64,000 bases of DNA from Bacteroidia bacterium (GCA_030432635.1 JAUIMB010000004.1:124001-188000), one strand, 5' to 3'; counted from the stretch's first letter, positions 25,658-36,559 are shown. Program-made: numbers and translations. Notes: a model not told the origin generated them from the sequence alone.

Positions 25658-28600
25658 CTATTCTTTAACGATTTTTACAGTTTGTTGGTTTTCGTTACTC
25701 GTCAATGTCATTAAATATACACCATTGGCAAGTGAAGTGATATCAATTGAACTTTCAGAAGCATCAATTTTCTGAGACAAAACCCTTCTTCCAAGGATCG
25801 AAGTTATTTCAACATTATTTAATATTGTAGCGTTTGAAATCCAAATGGTTCCATTACTAGGATTAGGGAAAACAGATAGTTGATCAAAGCTGTTATCATC
25901 AACACTTAGGTTGTCTTCAACAAATTCTGTGGTCCAAGTATTCGTAATGATAGGCGGATTAAAATCGAAGTAAATTTCTGCCGTATTTGGGATAATATCA
26001 CCAACAGCATAACCTGAAAACGGCTTTATTTTGAATGTTAAATAGCCATGTCCGATTTGGGTGTCGTCTTCCTCAGAAGGTGGTAAATTAATACCATAGA
26101 AGTTCCATTCCAATTGCTTTCCAACGCGTTCTAAACTATAAGTGTGGCTTGCACTCACCATTTTTAAAGTAGATTCATCTAGTTGTTCATCAAGTAAATC
26201 TTCAATTCTTATGTTAATTGCGTTTGCCGTTCCTGTGTTTTCGAATCGAATGGTATATGTTAGATAATCTTCAGAAGTGAATTCAGAATGGACAACTTCA
26301 GGACCATGACGCTCGGTAATGTCATTAGGGTCATATGAACCCACAATGGTCTGTGTTAAATTAGAGCTATTATTGGAGGCAACAATGTCTCCTGGCAGTA
26401 ATTCAATAGAAACAGAATTATTAACCAATTGTCCGAGGCTTACAGTTGGTAATGTAGGCACAGACATTCTTACACGTAAACGTCGTGTTTCGAATGGCTG
26501 AAGGTTGTTAAACGTGTAAACGAAGCCGGTTGCAGTTGGAGTTACCGTTACGGGATTTAGGGTCCAATATTGCGAAATTTCGGTAACATCTTCTAAATTT
26601 AAAGCACTATCCATTGTAAATTCAATGCTGCCTGCAGAAACGACTTGATTTGAATTATTGGTAAAACTTATATTATTATAACTGTGAAATCCAGGAATTG
26701 GCGGTCTCCAATATTCTGTAAGTTCAACAGCTAAATCATCGTAGGGAGTAACAGTTACTGGAAAATCATATGGTGTAATACCTGACCCAATTGGTATTGT
26801 AACATTTGAATAGCTAGCTGAACTCGTTATCACTGACGCATAATCACTATCAACTTGATGATTTAAATCATATGTTGTGTTTGGGTTTGACTCGTATAAA
26901 TAATGTGGTGATACATATAAGAAATTACTGTTACCATCATTATTGACTTCATACTCAAAGACTCCCAAAGGGAAGTTGATTTCCCCACTTTCTTGAGTGC
27001 CATTTCCATTGGTATCGATAAATGCGTTGAACTCTATTCCATCTGATTGTTGTATTTGAAAACTTTGAGACGGATTGTATAGGTAATCAATCACTTCATA
27101 ACCATAGTAAGTGCCATAAAAGTAAGCACCTTCTAAATCACCTCCATAGAACCCAAAATTGATGTCCTCTTGAGTAAGAATATGCAAAGCAGTGAACGTA
27201 GTATTGTCTGTTTCGCCAGGTGCTAGGGTAGCTAGTGAACCTCCTACAATTTCTATATCTTGATATGGCACTTCAGCATCTATGTCAGTAATAACTGCAT
27301 TACCATTGTTGGTAATTGTAAATTCGAATTCAATGGTATCTCCTACGCTTGTATATCCATCGCCATTAGAATCTACATATGTTGCTATATGAGTCGCTTC
27401 TAAGGGAGATAAAACTCTAATATTCAAAAAAGCTATGTCACAATTTGTTGGATTTGCAGTTTCACAAATTTCATATTGTAGGGAATAATAACCAATTGGT
27501 GTATTAGAAGGTACGTCCAATAAACCAGACGCGTCTAATGTAATGCCATATGTATATATGCCGAGCAAAGAAATATTCAAATTACTTGCATTTACGGACA
27601 GACCTTCGAAGGTATCGTTATCTAGGACTTGGAATGTGGTGCCGACTTCTAGTATAGAATTAATTTCATCATTTTGAGCATTAAGATGATAATTGTTAAT
27701 GATAGTGGCTTCTACAGTTTCACTAGTGTTAAATGTGTTTCCCGTCGTTGCAGTTGCCGTAATAAAAAAGTTTTCGTCTACTTCGTCAATTTGATCCAAG
27801 ATTGTCGGATAGTTCAATGTATCATAGGAACCATATGTTTGACCAGCAGGAATAGTAACATTAAATGTTGAAGTCGTATAATCTGAGGCATCTGCAGTAC
27901 CGTCTGAAGTCGTAATTGTAAAATCAGTATCTACAGGGCTTGAATGCGTCAATCCAACTCTAAATCTAATCGGATACCCTTCTTCGGCACTTAAACCATA
28001 TGAAGCATTACTGGGATCGTTATCATCGTAGTAGCCATTAATTGCAATATCTGGTAAGCCATCATTATCAACGATTGTAACAATCCCATTTACGCTAGAA
28101 TTGGCAGTGTTACCAGATGTAACTGTTGCAGTTACATTAATAGTTTCTTGAGGTTCGTCAAGAGTATCATCAATAATATCGAGCAGATAATTAGCACTTC
28201 TATTTCCAGCACTTATGGTTATAGTTTGGGATATTGGCGTATAATCAGCATTATCAGCTGTTCCATTTGATGTGGTTAGCAGTATGTCGACATCTTCAAC
28301 ATATTCTCGATCTAAACGAACATATATATACCGATCATTTTGCTCTCTTACACTTTGTTCATCTAACGGTAAAACAGTAGGAGGTGTGTCATTGTCAATG
28401 ATATTGACCGTAATGTTTATACTAGCGTTCGTTGTATTTCCTGTGGTAACATTACCAGTTAATGTATAGTCTTCATCACTTTCTATTAGTGCATCCTCCT
28501 GTGTACTTATTGCTATTGATGCTGAGAGTTGGCCAACTGGAATAGTAACAGTTGTTGATGTATCATTATAATCTGAAGTATTAGCAGATCCAGGAGAGGT

Positions 28601-29110
28601 AGAGAAGTTAATGGTTACATCAGAAGTGAAATAATTGCTCAAGGAAACTGAAGTAAAATAGCTGTCGCCTTCAACGATATTGGCTACACTGTTGAAATTA
28701 ACGGTTGGAGTCGTATCATTATCCCAAATGATTATTGAACGACTCACATTTGTGTTTCCTGTATTATTTGATGTTATTACAGCTTCTATCGTAAAATTTT
28801 CGTTCAATTCTATCGTAGAATCGTTAGTGGTAGGAATTGATAACGGACTACTACTTAATTGTCCAGCAGGTATCGTTATTGTCGTCATCATTGGTGTGTA
28901 ATCTGATACATCAGCAGAATTTGCTATTGTAGTTACATCAATAATAACATCAGTTGTCGCAGCACTATACATACTCACTGTAAAATCATAAGAATTTCCT
29001 TCAATGACTGAATATCCAGAACCCCCATTTGTAATATAGACTGTTGGGTCTTGTGAATAGCTTAGTGTTGTAAAAAGTATGGATAAAAGGATAAGGTATA
29101 TATTTCTCAT
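25658..29110 (-). CDS. Large secreted Calx-beta repeat protein with T9SS sorting tail
   Basis: From the ATG at 29110 (chosen for its signal peptide ending TLSYSQ) the protein has 1150 aa; the frame is open 22 codons further upstream. The first half holds four Calx-beta-type repeats of about 110 residues, each with an EGDSY-like start, a TxDxTADASDYT motif and a closing I-x-DND. Next come a DUF11-like domain (IEFEFTITNNGNAVITDI) and a DUF7619-like domain (DYLTYTIRFENTGTANAINI). The last 75 residues form a type A T9SS tail (VFPNPSNGTIWISN ... GVYLMTL). It is probably a surface adhesin binding calcium, but its ligand is unknown. Confidence 0.88.
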   Translation of the reverse strand: MRNIYLILLSILFTTLSYSQDPTVYITNGGSGYSVIEGNSYDFTVSMYSAATTDVIIDVTTIANSADVSDYTPMMTTITIPAGQLSSSPLSIPTTNDSTIELNENFTIEAVITSNNTGNTNVSRSIIIWDNDTTPTVNFNSVANIVEGDSYFTSVSLSNYFTSDVTINFSTSPGSANTSDYNDTSTTVTIPVGQLSASIAISTQEDALIESDEDYTLTGNVTTGNTTNASINITVNIIDNDTPPTVLPLDEQSVREQNDRYIYVRLDREYVEDVDILLTTSNGTADNADYTPISQTITISAGNRSANYLLDIIDDTLDEPQETINVTATVTSGNTANSSVNGIVTIVDNDGLPDIAINGYYDDNDPSNASYGLSAEEGYPIRFRVGLTHSSPVDTDFTITTSDGTADASDYTTSTFNVTIPAGQTYGSYDTLNYPTILDQIDEVDENFFITATATTGNTFNTSETVEATIINNYHLNAQNDEINSILEVGTTFQVLDNDTFEGLSVNASNLNISLLGIYTYGITLDASGLLDVPSNTPIGYYSLQYEICETANPTNCDIAFLNIRVLSPLEATHIATYVDSNGDGYTSVGDTIEFEFTITNNGNAVITDIDAEVPYQDIEIVGGSLATLAPGETDNTTFTALHILTQEDINFGFYGGDLEGAYFYGTYYGYEVIDYLYNPSQSFQIQQSDGIEFNAFIDTNGNGTQESGEINFPLGVFEYEVNNDGNSNFLYVSPHYLYESNPNTTYDLNHQVDSDYASVITSSASYSNVTIPIGSGITPYDFPVTVTPYDDLAVELTEYWRPPIPGFHSYNNISFTNNSNQVVSAGSIEFTMDSALNLEDVTEISQYWTLNPVTVTPTATGFVYTFNNLQPFETRRLRVRMSVPTLPTVSLGQLVNNSVSIELLPGDIVASNNSSNLTQTIVGSYDPNDITERHGPEVVHSEFTSEDYLTYTIRFENTGTANAINIRIEDLLDEQLDESTLKMVSASHTYSLERVGKQLEWNFYGINLPPSEEDDTQIGHGYLTFKIKPFSGYAVGDIIPNTAEIYFDFNPPIITNTWTTEFVEDNLSVDDNSFDQLSVFPNPSNGTIWISNATILNNVEITSILGRRVLSQKIDASESSIDITSLANGVYLMTLTSNENQQTVKIVKE

Positions 29111-29232
29111 GATTAGCAGATTTTTTATAAGATACATTTTTATTCGAAAGGTTGCGTCTAAAAAGCAAATTTCCATATTGTATGGAGAATATAATCAATA
29201 GATTTTGAACAATCTAAGCATTCTTGTAAAAT

Positions 29233-29268
29233 AAAAACTCCCAAAACAATACGTTTTGGGAGTTTTTT
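29233..29268. terminator. Strong bidirectional rho-independent terminator
   Basis: AAAAACTCCCAAAAC (29233-29247) and its exact reverse complement (29253-29267) surround a 5-nt loop, followed by a T-run on both strands. It lies downstream of the lipoprotein gene at 29286-30473 and insulates it from the Calx-beta gene. Confidence 0.88.
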
Positions 29269-29285
29269 GCTATTAATACATTACA

Positions 29286-30473
29286 TCAGCCTCTTCGCAT
29301 TCGATATGAGCTTATAATATCTTTCAATTGAGCCTTCAAGTGCTCGCCTGTGTCATACACCATCTGTGCATCGTTTGGAAAATATAATGGTCTTATTTGG
29401 GTTAGCTCTCGCTCATTTTGGTTCAGTGCTCTAATGTCACCTCTAAAACTGGCGTAAACATGTTCAAAAATAAATTCACTTTCAATAGGAAATGCGTCCA
29501 TTGCTTGATTAGTTCTTAAGTCGGTATAAACAACATCAGCTTGAAGTAAAGTAGATTTAAATTGATGTACCTCAAAGTAACGTGCTCTTACATTGACAAT
29601 TTTATCAACTTTAATTTTGTTGCCAAGACTGTCCAAAACGACATTGCCGTTGTCATCTTTCAAGTATTCCCAGCCATCTACAATATTTCGTTGCTTAAGT
29701 TCTTGACGTCTATTCACTTGCTCAGGAGAAATATGTATGCTTCTTAATTTGAGCTGCATTGCAAAATCATAATCGATTTCTGAAACAGGATTAGCGTGAT
29801 AGCTTGTCCAGAATTGATCAAGACCATAGGTGTCAAAATTGAGCAAGTCTGTTTCCAATTGCTGCGGAATGATTTGTTGCGTTTGGTTTTCGATAGACAC
29901 TATAACATAATCAATACCTTTATCGTGTGCTTCGTTTAACAAGCTTCTGGTGTCTTTGAAGTTTGGATTGATCTGTTCTATGTAGCTAAATAGTTCATAG
30001 GCTTCCCTTGCAGCATATTTATCATTTGAGTCTAAAAGCGCTAAGCCTTGTTCTAATAAATAATCTGAAGTCTTATACCTGTATTCAACAATTTCAGAAG
30101 TGTAATCATTGAATTTTAGATCCAAATTTTTACCATTGATTTGTAATGGCAATACACGTTTGATGGCATTTTGTCTCGCATCAAGATCTAAATAGATGTT
30201 ATAAATTGTTTTGTACTGTTCTGGATTTCCATCTTTTTTGAGGTGGTCCAAATCTTGTAGGTCCTGCTCAAGAACCTTGTAATAGGCTTCCTCAAGCATG
30301 ACGATAAAGTCCTGCTTTCGCTTTTTGTCCTTATTGTTTTCGAGTTTACGTAGCGCAACTGAAATCGCATGGTCGTAATTACCATGACTGATTGCTTTTT
30401 CAATGTGTTTTCTTCCGCTACATGATGTTAGTACCAGAAGAAGTCCTGCTGTGAATAGTAGTAGTTTCTTCAT
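29286..30473 (-). CDS. Lipoprotein of unknown function
   Basis: The protein is 395 aa from the ATG at 30473, which opens a type II signal peptide (MKKLLLFTAGLLLVLTSC) with the acylated cysteine at residue 18. Translation could in theory begin 12 codons upstream, but that would spoil the signal. The mature region is mostly helical, with repeated polar residues (SHGNYDHAISVALRKLENN) that look like TPR-type helices. A C-terminal part is richer in strands. I do not recognise the family. A strong terminator follows it, so it appears to be transcribed alone. Confidence 0.75.
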   Translation of the reverse strand: MKKLLLFTAGLLLVLTSCSGRKHIEKAISHGNYDHAISVALRKLENNKDKKRKQDFIVMLEEAYYKVLEQDLQDLDHLKKDGNPEQYKTIYNIYLDLDARQNAIKRVLPLQINGKNLDLKFNDYTSEIVEYRYKTSDYLLEQGLALLDSNDKYAAREAYELFSYIEQINPNFKDTRSLLNEAHDKGIDYVIVSIENQTQQIIPQQLETDLLNFDTYGLDQFWTSYHANPVSEIDYDFAMQLKLRSIHISPEQVNRRQELKQRNIVDGWEYLKDDNGNVVLDSLGNKIKVDKIVNVRARYFEVHQFKSTLLQADVVYTDLRTNQAMDAFPIESEFIFEHVYASFRGDIRALNQNERELTQIRPLYFPNDAQMVYDTGEHLKAQLKDIISSYRMRRG

Positions 30474-30624
30474 AATTCTGGATTTAAATTTTACTGTTCC
30501 CAAACCCATTTCGGGAACTTGTTAAGTTAAATTCCAATCATCATGCCAAACTAAAAAGCCACAAACTAAAAGGATGAACTTTTAATTTCTGGCTTGGTTA
30601 TTTTTTAAGCGAAACGGTTGGCTG

Positions 30625-31917
30625 CTATTTCTTCTTCTTCGGATTAAAAACAGGTAATAATTGCGTTTTTACTTGTCCGAAACCTATACGAACATCATCG
30701 TTTTCACAATAGCCTCGCATCACGACAGTATCATAATCATTGATAAACTTACGTTCGGTGCCATCTTTCATCTTTAAGGGTTTTGATCCTTTCCATGTCA
30801 ACTCCAACATAGAACCATAAGAATCTTCAGTAGGACCAGAGATTGTACCGCTTCCCATCATGTCTCCTGAGTTTATCGGACAACCATTGACAGTGTGGTG
30901 TGCCAATTGCTGAGCCATATTCCAGTACATATACTTAAAATTAGATTTACAAACGGTTGTTTCTTTTCCTCCTTTTGGGATGATTCCAGCTTCCAAATGA
31001 ATGTCAAAACTATGTTTTCCTTTTGTTTGAAGATAGGGTAGTGGTTTTGGATCTTGTTTCGGACTTTCAACTCTAAAAGGTTCTAAGGCATCAAGTGTTA
31101 CGATCCATGGCGACATCGATGAGGCAAAGTTTTTTCCGAGGAAAGGTCCTAGAGGGACATATTCCCATTTTTGAATATCTCTTGCAGACCAATCATTGAA
31201 TAATACCAACCCGAAGATATACTCTTCAGCTTCTTCAATAGGAATTGGTTCGCCTAAATCATTGGCATCTGTGGTAATAAAAGCCATTTCCAATTCAAAG
31301 TCCACCAATTTACTGGGTCCAAACACAGGAGTTTTGGCATCAGCAGGCATAGTTTGCCCTTGCGGACGATGGATTGGGATGTGCGTTGTTACGATTGAAG
31401 AACTGCGTCCATGATAACCAACAGGCATATGTACCCAATTTGGAAGTAAGGCATTTTCAGGATCCCTAAACATCATTCCAACGTTTGTAGCATGTTCCTT
31501 GCTCGCATAGAAATCGGTATAATCACCAACCAAAATAGGCATTTGCATTTCGATTTCATCCAATCTAAAACATACAATTTCCTTATGCTTGGTATGGTTT
31601 TTTAAGGTGTCGTTATTGGCATCAAAAATATCAGCAATTCTATCTCGCACAGCACGCCATGTTTTTCTGCCATCAGCAATAAAATCGTTCAATGAATCTT
31701 GAAGAAAGATATCATCGGTCAATGGGATGCCATCAAAATAGCCTAATTGGTGAAGCGCTCCAAGGTCAATTGCTGTGTCACCAATTCGTGTTCCAATGGT
31801 TATAATGTCCTCTCTGGTAAGAAACACTCCGAAAGGTATGTTTTGGATAGGAAAATCGGAGTACTTGTTGACGTACAGCCAAGATGTTCTATTGGGATCA
31901 TTTGCAGATAAAGGCAT
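30625..31917 (-). CDS. fahA: Fumarylacetoacetase
   Basis: This enzyme hydrolyses fumarylacetoacetate to fumarate and acetoacetate, the last step of tyrosine breakdown. The protein (430 aa) matches the long eukaryote-like FAH form. It contains the metal-site segment DYTDFYASKEHA near residue 127 and a downstream acidic residue in ELEMAF. It also has the GYHGRSSSIV loop and the MSPWIVTLDALEPFR region. Homogentisate dioxygenase and other pathway genes are not in this window. A TACGTTTG sequence on the minus strand at 31960-31953 could be its -7 box. Confidence 0.96.
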   Translation of the reverse strand: MPLSANDPNRTSWLYVNKYSDFPIQNIPFGVFLTREDIITIGTRIGDTAIDLGALHQLGYFDGIPLTDDIFLQDSLNDFIADGRKTWRAVRDRIADIFDANNDTLKNHTKHKEIVCFRLDEIEMQMPILVGDYTDFYASKEHATNVGMMFRDPENALLPNWVHMPVGYHGRSSSIVTTHIPIHRPQGQTMPADAKTPVFGPSKLVDFELEMAFITTDANDLGEPIPIEEAEEYIFGLVLFNDWSARDIQKWEYVPLGPFLGKNFASSMSPWIVTLDALEPFRVESPKQDPKPLPYLQTKGKHSFDIHLEAGIIPKGGKETTVCKSNFKYMYWNMAQQLAHHTVNGCPINSGDMMGSGTISGPTEDSYGSMLELTWKGSKPLKMKDGTERKFINDYDTVVMRGYCENDDVRIGFGQVKTQLLPVFNPKKKK

Positions 31918-32075
31918 ACTGTATGAATGTTTTTGATGTTAGTTTTTCTATTCAAACGTACATATTTAATTGCATAAAACCATAAAAAAATAAATGAAAT
32001 TTGACTGTTGATAACCTGCTCATAAAACATGAGGTTAAACTCCGTTTTTTGAATCTATTTCAGTGTGTGTTTTCT

Positions 32076-32083
32076 TATTTTTG
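32076..32083 (+). promoter_or_regulatory. Candidate glyA -7 box TATTTTTG
   Basis: TATTTTTG fits TAnnTTTG and lies 26 bp before the glyA ATG. No TTG occurs exactly 19 bp upstream (the nearest, at 32049, is 5 bp too far), so the match is partial. Confidence 0.4.
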
Positions 32084-32108
32084 ATAAAATTAATTTTAAC
32101 AAAAGAAT

Positions 32109-33380
32109 ATGCAACGTGATTCTCAGATTTTCGAGCTTATAAATGCCGAAAAAGATAGACAGGTTAATGGTTTGGAACTTATAGCTTCTGAAAACTTTGT
32201 AAGTGATCAAGTGATGGATGCAGCTGGCTCTGTACTCACTAATAAGTATGCCGAAGGTTATCCTGGAAAGCGTTATTATGGTGGTTGTGAGGTCGTCGAC
32301 GAAGTTGAGCAGATTGCTATTGATAGGGCAAAAACCTTATTTGGTGCCTCATATGCTAACGTTCAACCACATTCTGGAAGTCAGGCTAACACTGCAGTTT
32401 TTGCGGCTTGCCTAAAACCTGGAGATACTATTTTGGGATTTGATTTGTCTCATGGTGGTCATTTAACTCATGGTTCTCCAGTTAACTTTTCTGGAAAGTT
32501 ATATAGGCCTACGTTTTATGGTGTAAAGAAAGATACAGGTCGTATTGATTATGATATGCTTTCTGATATGGCTCAAAAGGAAAAGCCAAAAATGATCATA
32601 GCAGGCGCTTCTGCGTATTCACGTGATATGGATTTTGCGAAGTTTCGGGACATCGCAGATAATGTTGGCGCGATTTTATTGGCAGACATTTCCCATCCTG
32701 CAGGTTTGATTGCCAAGGGTATTTTGAGCGATCCAATTCCACATTGTCATATCGTGACAACAACAACACATAAAACACTAAGAGGACCTAGAGGTGGAAT
32801 GATAATGATGGGTGAAAATTTTGATAACCCATTTGGATTGACCCTTAAAAGTGGAAAACTCAGAAAGATGTCCGGACTTTTGGATTCTGCTGTATTTCCT
32901 GGCAATCAAGGTGGTCCTTTGGAACATATTATTGCAGCCAAAGCTGTGGCATTTGGTGAGGCTCTATCTGATGAATTCATGCACTATATGTTGCAAGTGA
33001 AGAAAAACGCTGCTGCTATGGCTAAGGCCTTTGTTGAAAAGGATTATGATATCATTTCAGGAGGCACCGATAATCATATGATGCTTATAGATTTGCGTAA
33101 TAAGGATATCACTGGAAAGGATGCGGAAGAAGCTTTAGGAAAAGCTGATATTACGGTAAACAAAAACATGGTACCCTTTGATGATAAGAGTCCGTTTGTT
33201 ACTTCAGGAATACGTATCGGAACCGCTGCAATTACCACTAGAGGTTTAAAGGAAAATGACATGGAAACCATCGTAGGTTTTATCGACGAAGTTATTGCCA
33301 ATTATGAAAATGAAGAAAAATTATGGTCTATTGCAGATAAGGTTAACACAATGATGAGTGGAAAACCATTGTTTGCTTAA
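32109..33380 (+). CDS. glyA: Serine hydroxymethyltransferase
   Basis: GlyA converts serine and tetrahydrofolate to glycine and 5,10-methylene-tetrahydrofolate, supplying one-carbon units. The protein (423 aa) has normal length and the fold type I PLP architecture. K222 in [14 protein letters not shown] binds PLP. The [13 protein letters not shown] substrate loop lies at 48-59 and [10 protein letters not shown] at 88-97. It is transcribed away from fahA. The strong GGC-free codon pattern seen in its neighbours is unchanged, so there is no sign of transfer. Confidence 0.97.
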   Translation: MQRDSQIFELINAEKDRQVNGLELIASENFVSDQVMDAAGSVLTNKYAEGYPGKRYYGGCEVVDEVEQIAIDRAKTLFGASYANVQPHSGSQANTAVFAACLKPGDTILGFDLSHGGHLTHGSPVNFSGKLYRPTFYGVKKDTGRIDYDMLSDMAQKEKPKMIIAGASAYSRDMDFAKFRDIADNVGAILLADISHPAGLIAKGILSDPIPHCHIVTTTTHKTLRGPRGGMIMMGENFDNPFGLTLKSGKLRKMSGLLDSAVFPGNQGGPLEHIIAAKAVAFGEALSDEFMHYMLQVKKNAAAMAKAFVEKDYDIISGGTDNHMMLIDLRNKDITGKDAEEALGKADITVNKNMVPFDDKSPFVTSGIRIGTAAITTRGLKENDMETIVGFIDEVIANYENEEKLWSIADKVNTMMSGKPLFA

Positions 33381-33447
33381 GCCATAAAGCGCTTAGTATG
33401 TCAGAAATAAGGTGCTTTTTTATTGATCGTATATTTCTGAAAGGTAT

Positions 33448-34035
33448 TTACAGTTTTGCAAATAAGTCGTCAAGAGATTTAAAATCCCTTCTTCGGTAGT
33501 TCATTCCATCGCGTTTGTTGATATAGTTGATCAAGTCTTTCTTTGGGCCAGACGTCCAAAAGTCAAAAATGCTTACAAGTTTTCCTTGTGCCTTGATATG
33601 AATGTCATTCATGATTCTGCCATCAAAGGGTTTTTCCAATAGATCATAAACAATGGTTTGGTCATTCTTTCTGTAAAGCTCCCTAAAAAGTTTACTTTGC
33701 CCTTGAATTGACACAAACTTTGTTTTTGACGATTGGTCGTTATCGGATACCAGTACGTAATTAATTTCATCATTAGGAATATAAGTATGCTCATCCTTAC
33801 CAATTAATAATGTGGCATATTGTCCATGGTTCTTAAGGTTTAAGCTGATGCTGCCTTTTAGGATTTCAGAGTTTTTCAAGTGAATTTCGCCATCATAAAA
33901 TGAATTGTCATCAGCAGTATAAGTACCGAAAATAAGTTGTTGTTCGATAAAACTTAACTCCTGACCTTTGACAAAATTGACAGATACAGTTAAGAATAAA
34001 AAAAGAAGAATAGGAAATTGTAGTTTAGCCATCAT
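33448..34035 (-). CDS. Exported protein of unknown function
   Basis: The protein (195 aa, or 194 from the second ATG) has a signal peptide ending near KGQ (about residue 24). The mature part contains strand-rich segments with a GEIHLKNSEILKGSISLNL motif and ends in a charged helix (RRRDFKSLDDLFAKL). No known domain is recognised. It is transcribed toward glyA and follows, after 56 bp, a larger lipoprotein gene on the same strand, so the two may be co-transcribed. A periplasmic or surface location is the only property I can support. Confidence 0.65.
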   Translation of the reverse strand: MMAKLQFPILLFLFLTVSVNFVKGQELSFIEQQLIFGTYTADDNSFYDGEIHLKNSEILKGSISLNLKNHGQYATLLIGKDEHTYIPNDEINYVLVSDNDQSSKTKFVSIQGQSKLFRELYRKNDQTIVYDLLEKPFDGRIMNDIHIKAQGKLVSIFDFWTSGPKKDLINYINKRDGMNYRRRDFKSLDDLFAKL

Positions 34036-34091
34036 TGTTGCGACATTTAGAAGTTCAACTTAACAATGAACATCAAGAACTGTTCCGAAAC

Positions 34092-35657
34092 TTAATTATC
34101 TTCATCAAAAGTGACATGTTGAAAAGCTCCCAAATCAGGAGGACTTGTTCTAGTCGTTCCAAGAATGTCAGTTGCAATCAAAAATAAAGGGTTACCTTGT
34201 TCGTTAGCGGCAGAATCATCGCCAATTCTCAAATCATTTTCAAATGGTAAATTAAAATCTGGATTGCCGTTGAAAATACAGTTCTCATAAATTGCAGGAT
34301 TATTGGTGTCGTAATTAGGACCAGCAAAGGTGTTATTACTATCCTGAAAACGAATTAGGCAGTTGGTGAACTTAAAATTGAAATCAAAACTGCTATTTGA
34401 AGTTTGGTCTAAAATGATTTCAGGGTTATCATTTCCGTAGATGATACAATTATTGAAATTGGCTTCATCTAAATGATTGCCATTTTCCATGTTGTTTTCA
34501 TCAATAATGAAATTATTCAAGAGTACTGATGGAAACTGTCTAAAGCTACTATTCCAATAATTGGCAATTGTACAATGCGTAAAATTGTATTTACCGCCAA
34601 AGGTACCTGCAAAGGCAGATTGACCAGAGTTGTTGATAACTACGTTTTCTCCAGAAATGGAGGTGGCTCTCCCAAGGATTCCAAAGTTACTTGAGTTGTA
34701 TATCTGTGAGTTTTTTATGGTCAACTTATTATTGACAGCATCTTGATTGCCTTCAGATAAAATTCCTATTGTGCCATTCTTTATGGTGGCATAGTTAATG
34801 TCATTGTCTACGCTACCGTTAAATAACCAAATCGTTCCCCATTGTCCTGGTACTTCGGCAAACAAAGGTTCAAGCCGATCACCTTCAAAAATGACCTCAT
34901 TCTCCAGAAGATCTTGGTCTTCACTTATTTCACCATTGATTTTTAATGATGCATTATTGGTGATTAACAATCCGGAATTGGCATGAAAATGGACGCGAGC
35001 TCCAGGGTCGATTGTAAGTACATCGCCTTCATCTACAGCAGCATAACCATATATTACATACGGTTTTTCATTGGTGAATGTCAATTCATCATCTTCAAGA
35101 AAGCGACCTTGAAGTGTTGTCTCATCTGGAGTGCCATCACCATCGACATCAAATACGAGTGTTTCTATGACTTCGGTGGTAGCGTCCCGATTTGGATAGA
35201 TAAAAATCGCATCCTTAATTAGCGTTACCAATTCCACTTTTTGTAGGTTGGTTCCACTGTCGAACTCAATGGCATCTGTATATAAAAACTCCAAGCTGTT
35301 TTGCGCCAAAGTTTGGATATCGGCTGTGGTTTCCACGAAAATAAACAAACTGTCATTTGCTAGCAGTTCAACGTTTTGAAACTCTTTTCCTGGGAGTCCG
35401 TCAACATTTAGCCTATAATTTGAGGCTTGACCTTGACCCAAACGAACCGTTGGTATCGAGATATCATCATCACTTCGATTATACACCTTGAGATTATAGG
35501 TGCTTGAACCAATATTGGTAAATACTGTATCCAAATAAATGGTGTCTTTAGAAAACCCTAAGCTACCTGTGCTTGGTGCAAAATCAAAGTCCTTTCTACA
35601 GGAACTCCAAAATATGAGTATAAAAATGGTAAGCAAAAAACAGAGTACTCTTTTCAT
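34092..35657 (-). CDS. Lipoprotein with probable right-handed parallel beta-helix
   Basis: From the ATG at 35657 the protein is 521 aa and begins with a lipoprotein signal (LIFWSSCRKDF). After a strand-rich region of about 170 residues there is a long stretch of repeated short strands with asparagine-rich turns (INYATIKNGTIGILSEG, LTIKNSQIYNSSNFGI, VVINNSGQSA), as in pectate-lyase-like parallel beta-helices. The C-terminal sentence GTTRTSPPDLGAFQ is common in such proteins, where it often closes a beta-helix adhesin. It is probably a surface-anchored polysaccharide-binding or adhesive protein, with no catalytic residues identified. Confidence 0.75.
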   Translation of the reverse strand: MKRVLCFLLTIFILIFWSSCRKDFDFAPSTGSLGFSKDTIYLDTVFTNIGSSTYNLKVYNRSDDDISIPTVRLGQGQASNYRLNVDGLPGKEFQNVELLANDSLFIFVETTADIQTLAQNSLEFLYTDAIEFDSGTNLQKVELVTLIKDAIFIYPNRDATTEVIETLVFDVDGDGTPDETTLQGRFLEDDELTFTNEKPYVIYGYAAVDEGDVLTIDPGARVHFHANSGLLITNNASLKINGEISEDQDLLENEVIFEGDRLEPLFAEVPGQWGTIWLFNGSVDNDINYATIKNGTIGILSEGNQDAVNNKLTIKNSQIYNSSNFGILGRATSISGENVVINNSGQSAFAGTFGGKYNFTHCTIANYWNSSFRQFPSVLLNNFIIDENNMENGNHLDEANFNNCIIYGNDNPEIILDQTSNSSFDFNFKFTNCLIRFQDSNNTFAGPNYDTNNPAIYENCIFNGNPDFNLPFENDLRIGDDSAANEQGNPLFLIATDILGTTRTSPPDLGAFQHVTFDEDN

Positions 35658-35827
35658 TTGATTGGGTATAAAGGATGTTTTTATCAAGTTCATCAAGTTA
35701 TAAATAACATGAGATATGTTCATCGCAATAGTTCAAGTATAGCAATGAAATCATAAATGCCACTTGAGGCTCTAAAAGTATAACTTTTGTTATTGTCTTT
35801 TAGTATGAAGTTGAAAAAAAATGGATT

Positions 35828-36559
35828 CTAATCGCTTTGGTGTTCAGTCAATAATTTGTGAAATGCCTTGCTGTACTGAAGGAGTTTGTCTAACAATTCA
35901 AGTTCCTTGTCCTTGGAAAGCAATGCTGCATGTATCTGTTGAGCCTGGACGTACTCAAAAAACAGGTAATGATAGGTTTCTATGATACCGAGTTCTTCTT
36001 GTAAAAAAACGTTGTTGAAGAAATCACTGGTTTCGAATACATTGATGAGGTCTGAGGTCTTTATATAAGGAATCTCAGTTTTTTCCTTTTTGAATAATTT
36101 ACCGATAGCCTCAGCCAATCGTATGATGTTTATAGTAGGCTGAAGATTTTTTCCGCTTCCAAAAATTCGTTCCTTAAAGGCAATTTGCCCATGTTTAGCA
36201 GTGGTGTTTTTAATGCTTAATGAATCGAATGCCTTGTCATTTACCTTTGTGATGTCGACTTCATCAAGTTGATTGGTGATTTTTTTCAACTCTATCACAA
36301 TGGTTTTGTTAAAATGATTGGACGTCACTATCAACGTCTGTGATTCATGAAAATAAGAGCTTGAAACTATGGTGTCATTTGGTTTTGCTGATATTTCAAA
36401 GTAGCCTTTGTCATCAGAATAGGCGAGACTATTTTGAGTGCTATTGATGAGCTTAGCTCCTTTAATCGTGGTTTCAGCATCATAAATATAACCTTTAATT
36501 GTTTGGGAAGTTCCTGATAAGGGAAGTAATAAAAAAACAAGTAGCCTTAAAAGTTTCAA
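35828..36559 (-). CDS. Exported carboxypeptidase-regulatory-like domain protein, unknown function
   Basis: No ATG begins this frame. TTG at 36559 would give 243 aa with a good signal peptide (KLLRLLVFLLLPLSGTSQ); TTG at 36595 adds 12 residues. After the signal a CarboxypepD_reg-like beta-sandwich is seen (IKGYIYDAETTIKGAKLINS), about residues 20-100 of the longer form. The rest is helical and polar. This layout is common in Bacteroidetes proteins of the outer envelope. Its partner or cargo cannot be inferred. Confidence 0.7.
   Translation of the reverse strand: MKLLRLLVFLLLPLSGTSQTIKGYIYDAETTIKGAKLINSTQNSLAYSDDKGYFEISAKPNDTIVSSSYFHESQTLIVTSNHFNKTIVIELKKITNQLDEVDITKVNDKAFDSLSIKNTTAKHGQIAFKERIFGSGKNLQPTINIIRLAEAIGKLFKKEKTEIPYIKTSDLINVFETSDFFNNVFLQEELGIIETYHYLFFEYVQAQQIHAALLSKDKELELLDKLLQYSKAFHKLLTEHQSD

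Noticed and set aside
33381-33447. A terminator after glyA (AAAGCGC with GTGCTTTTTT).
   Set aside because: The stem is only about five pairs with a mismatch, too weak to call.
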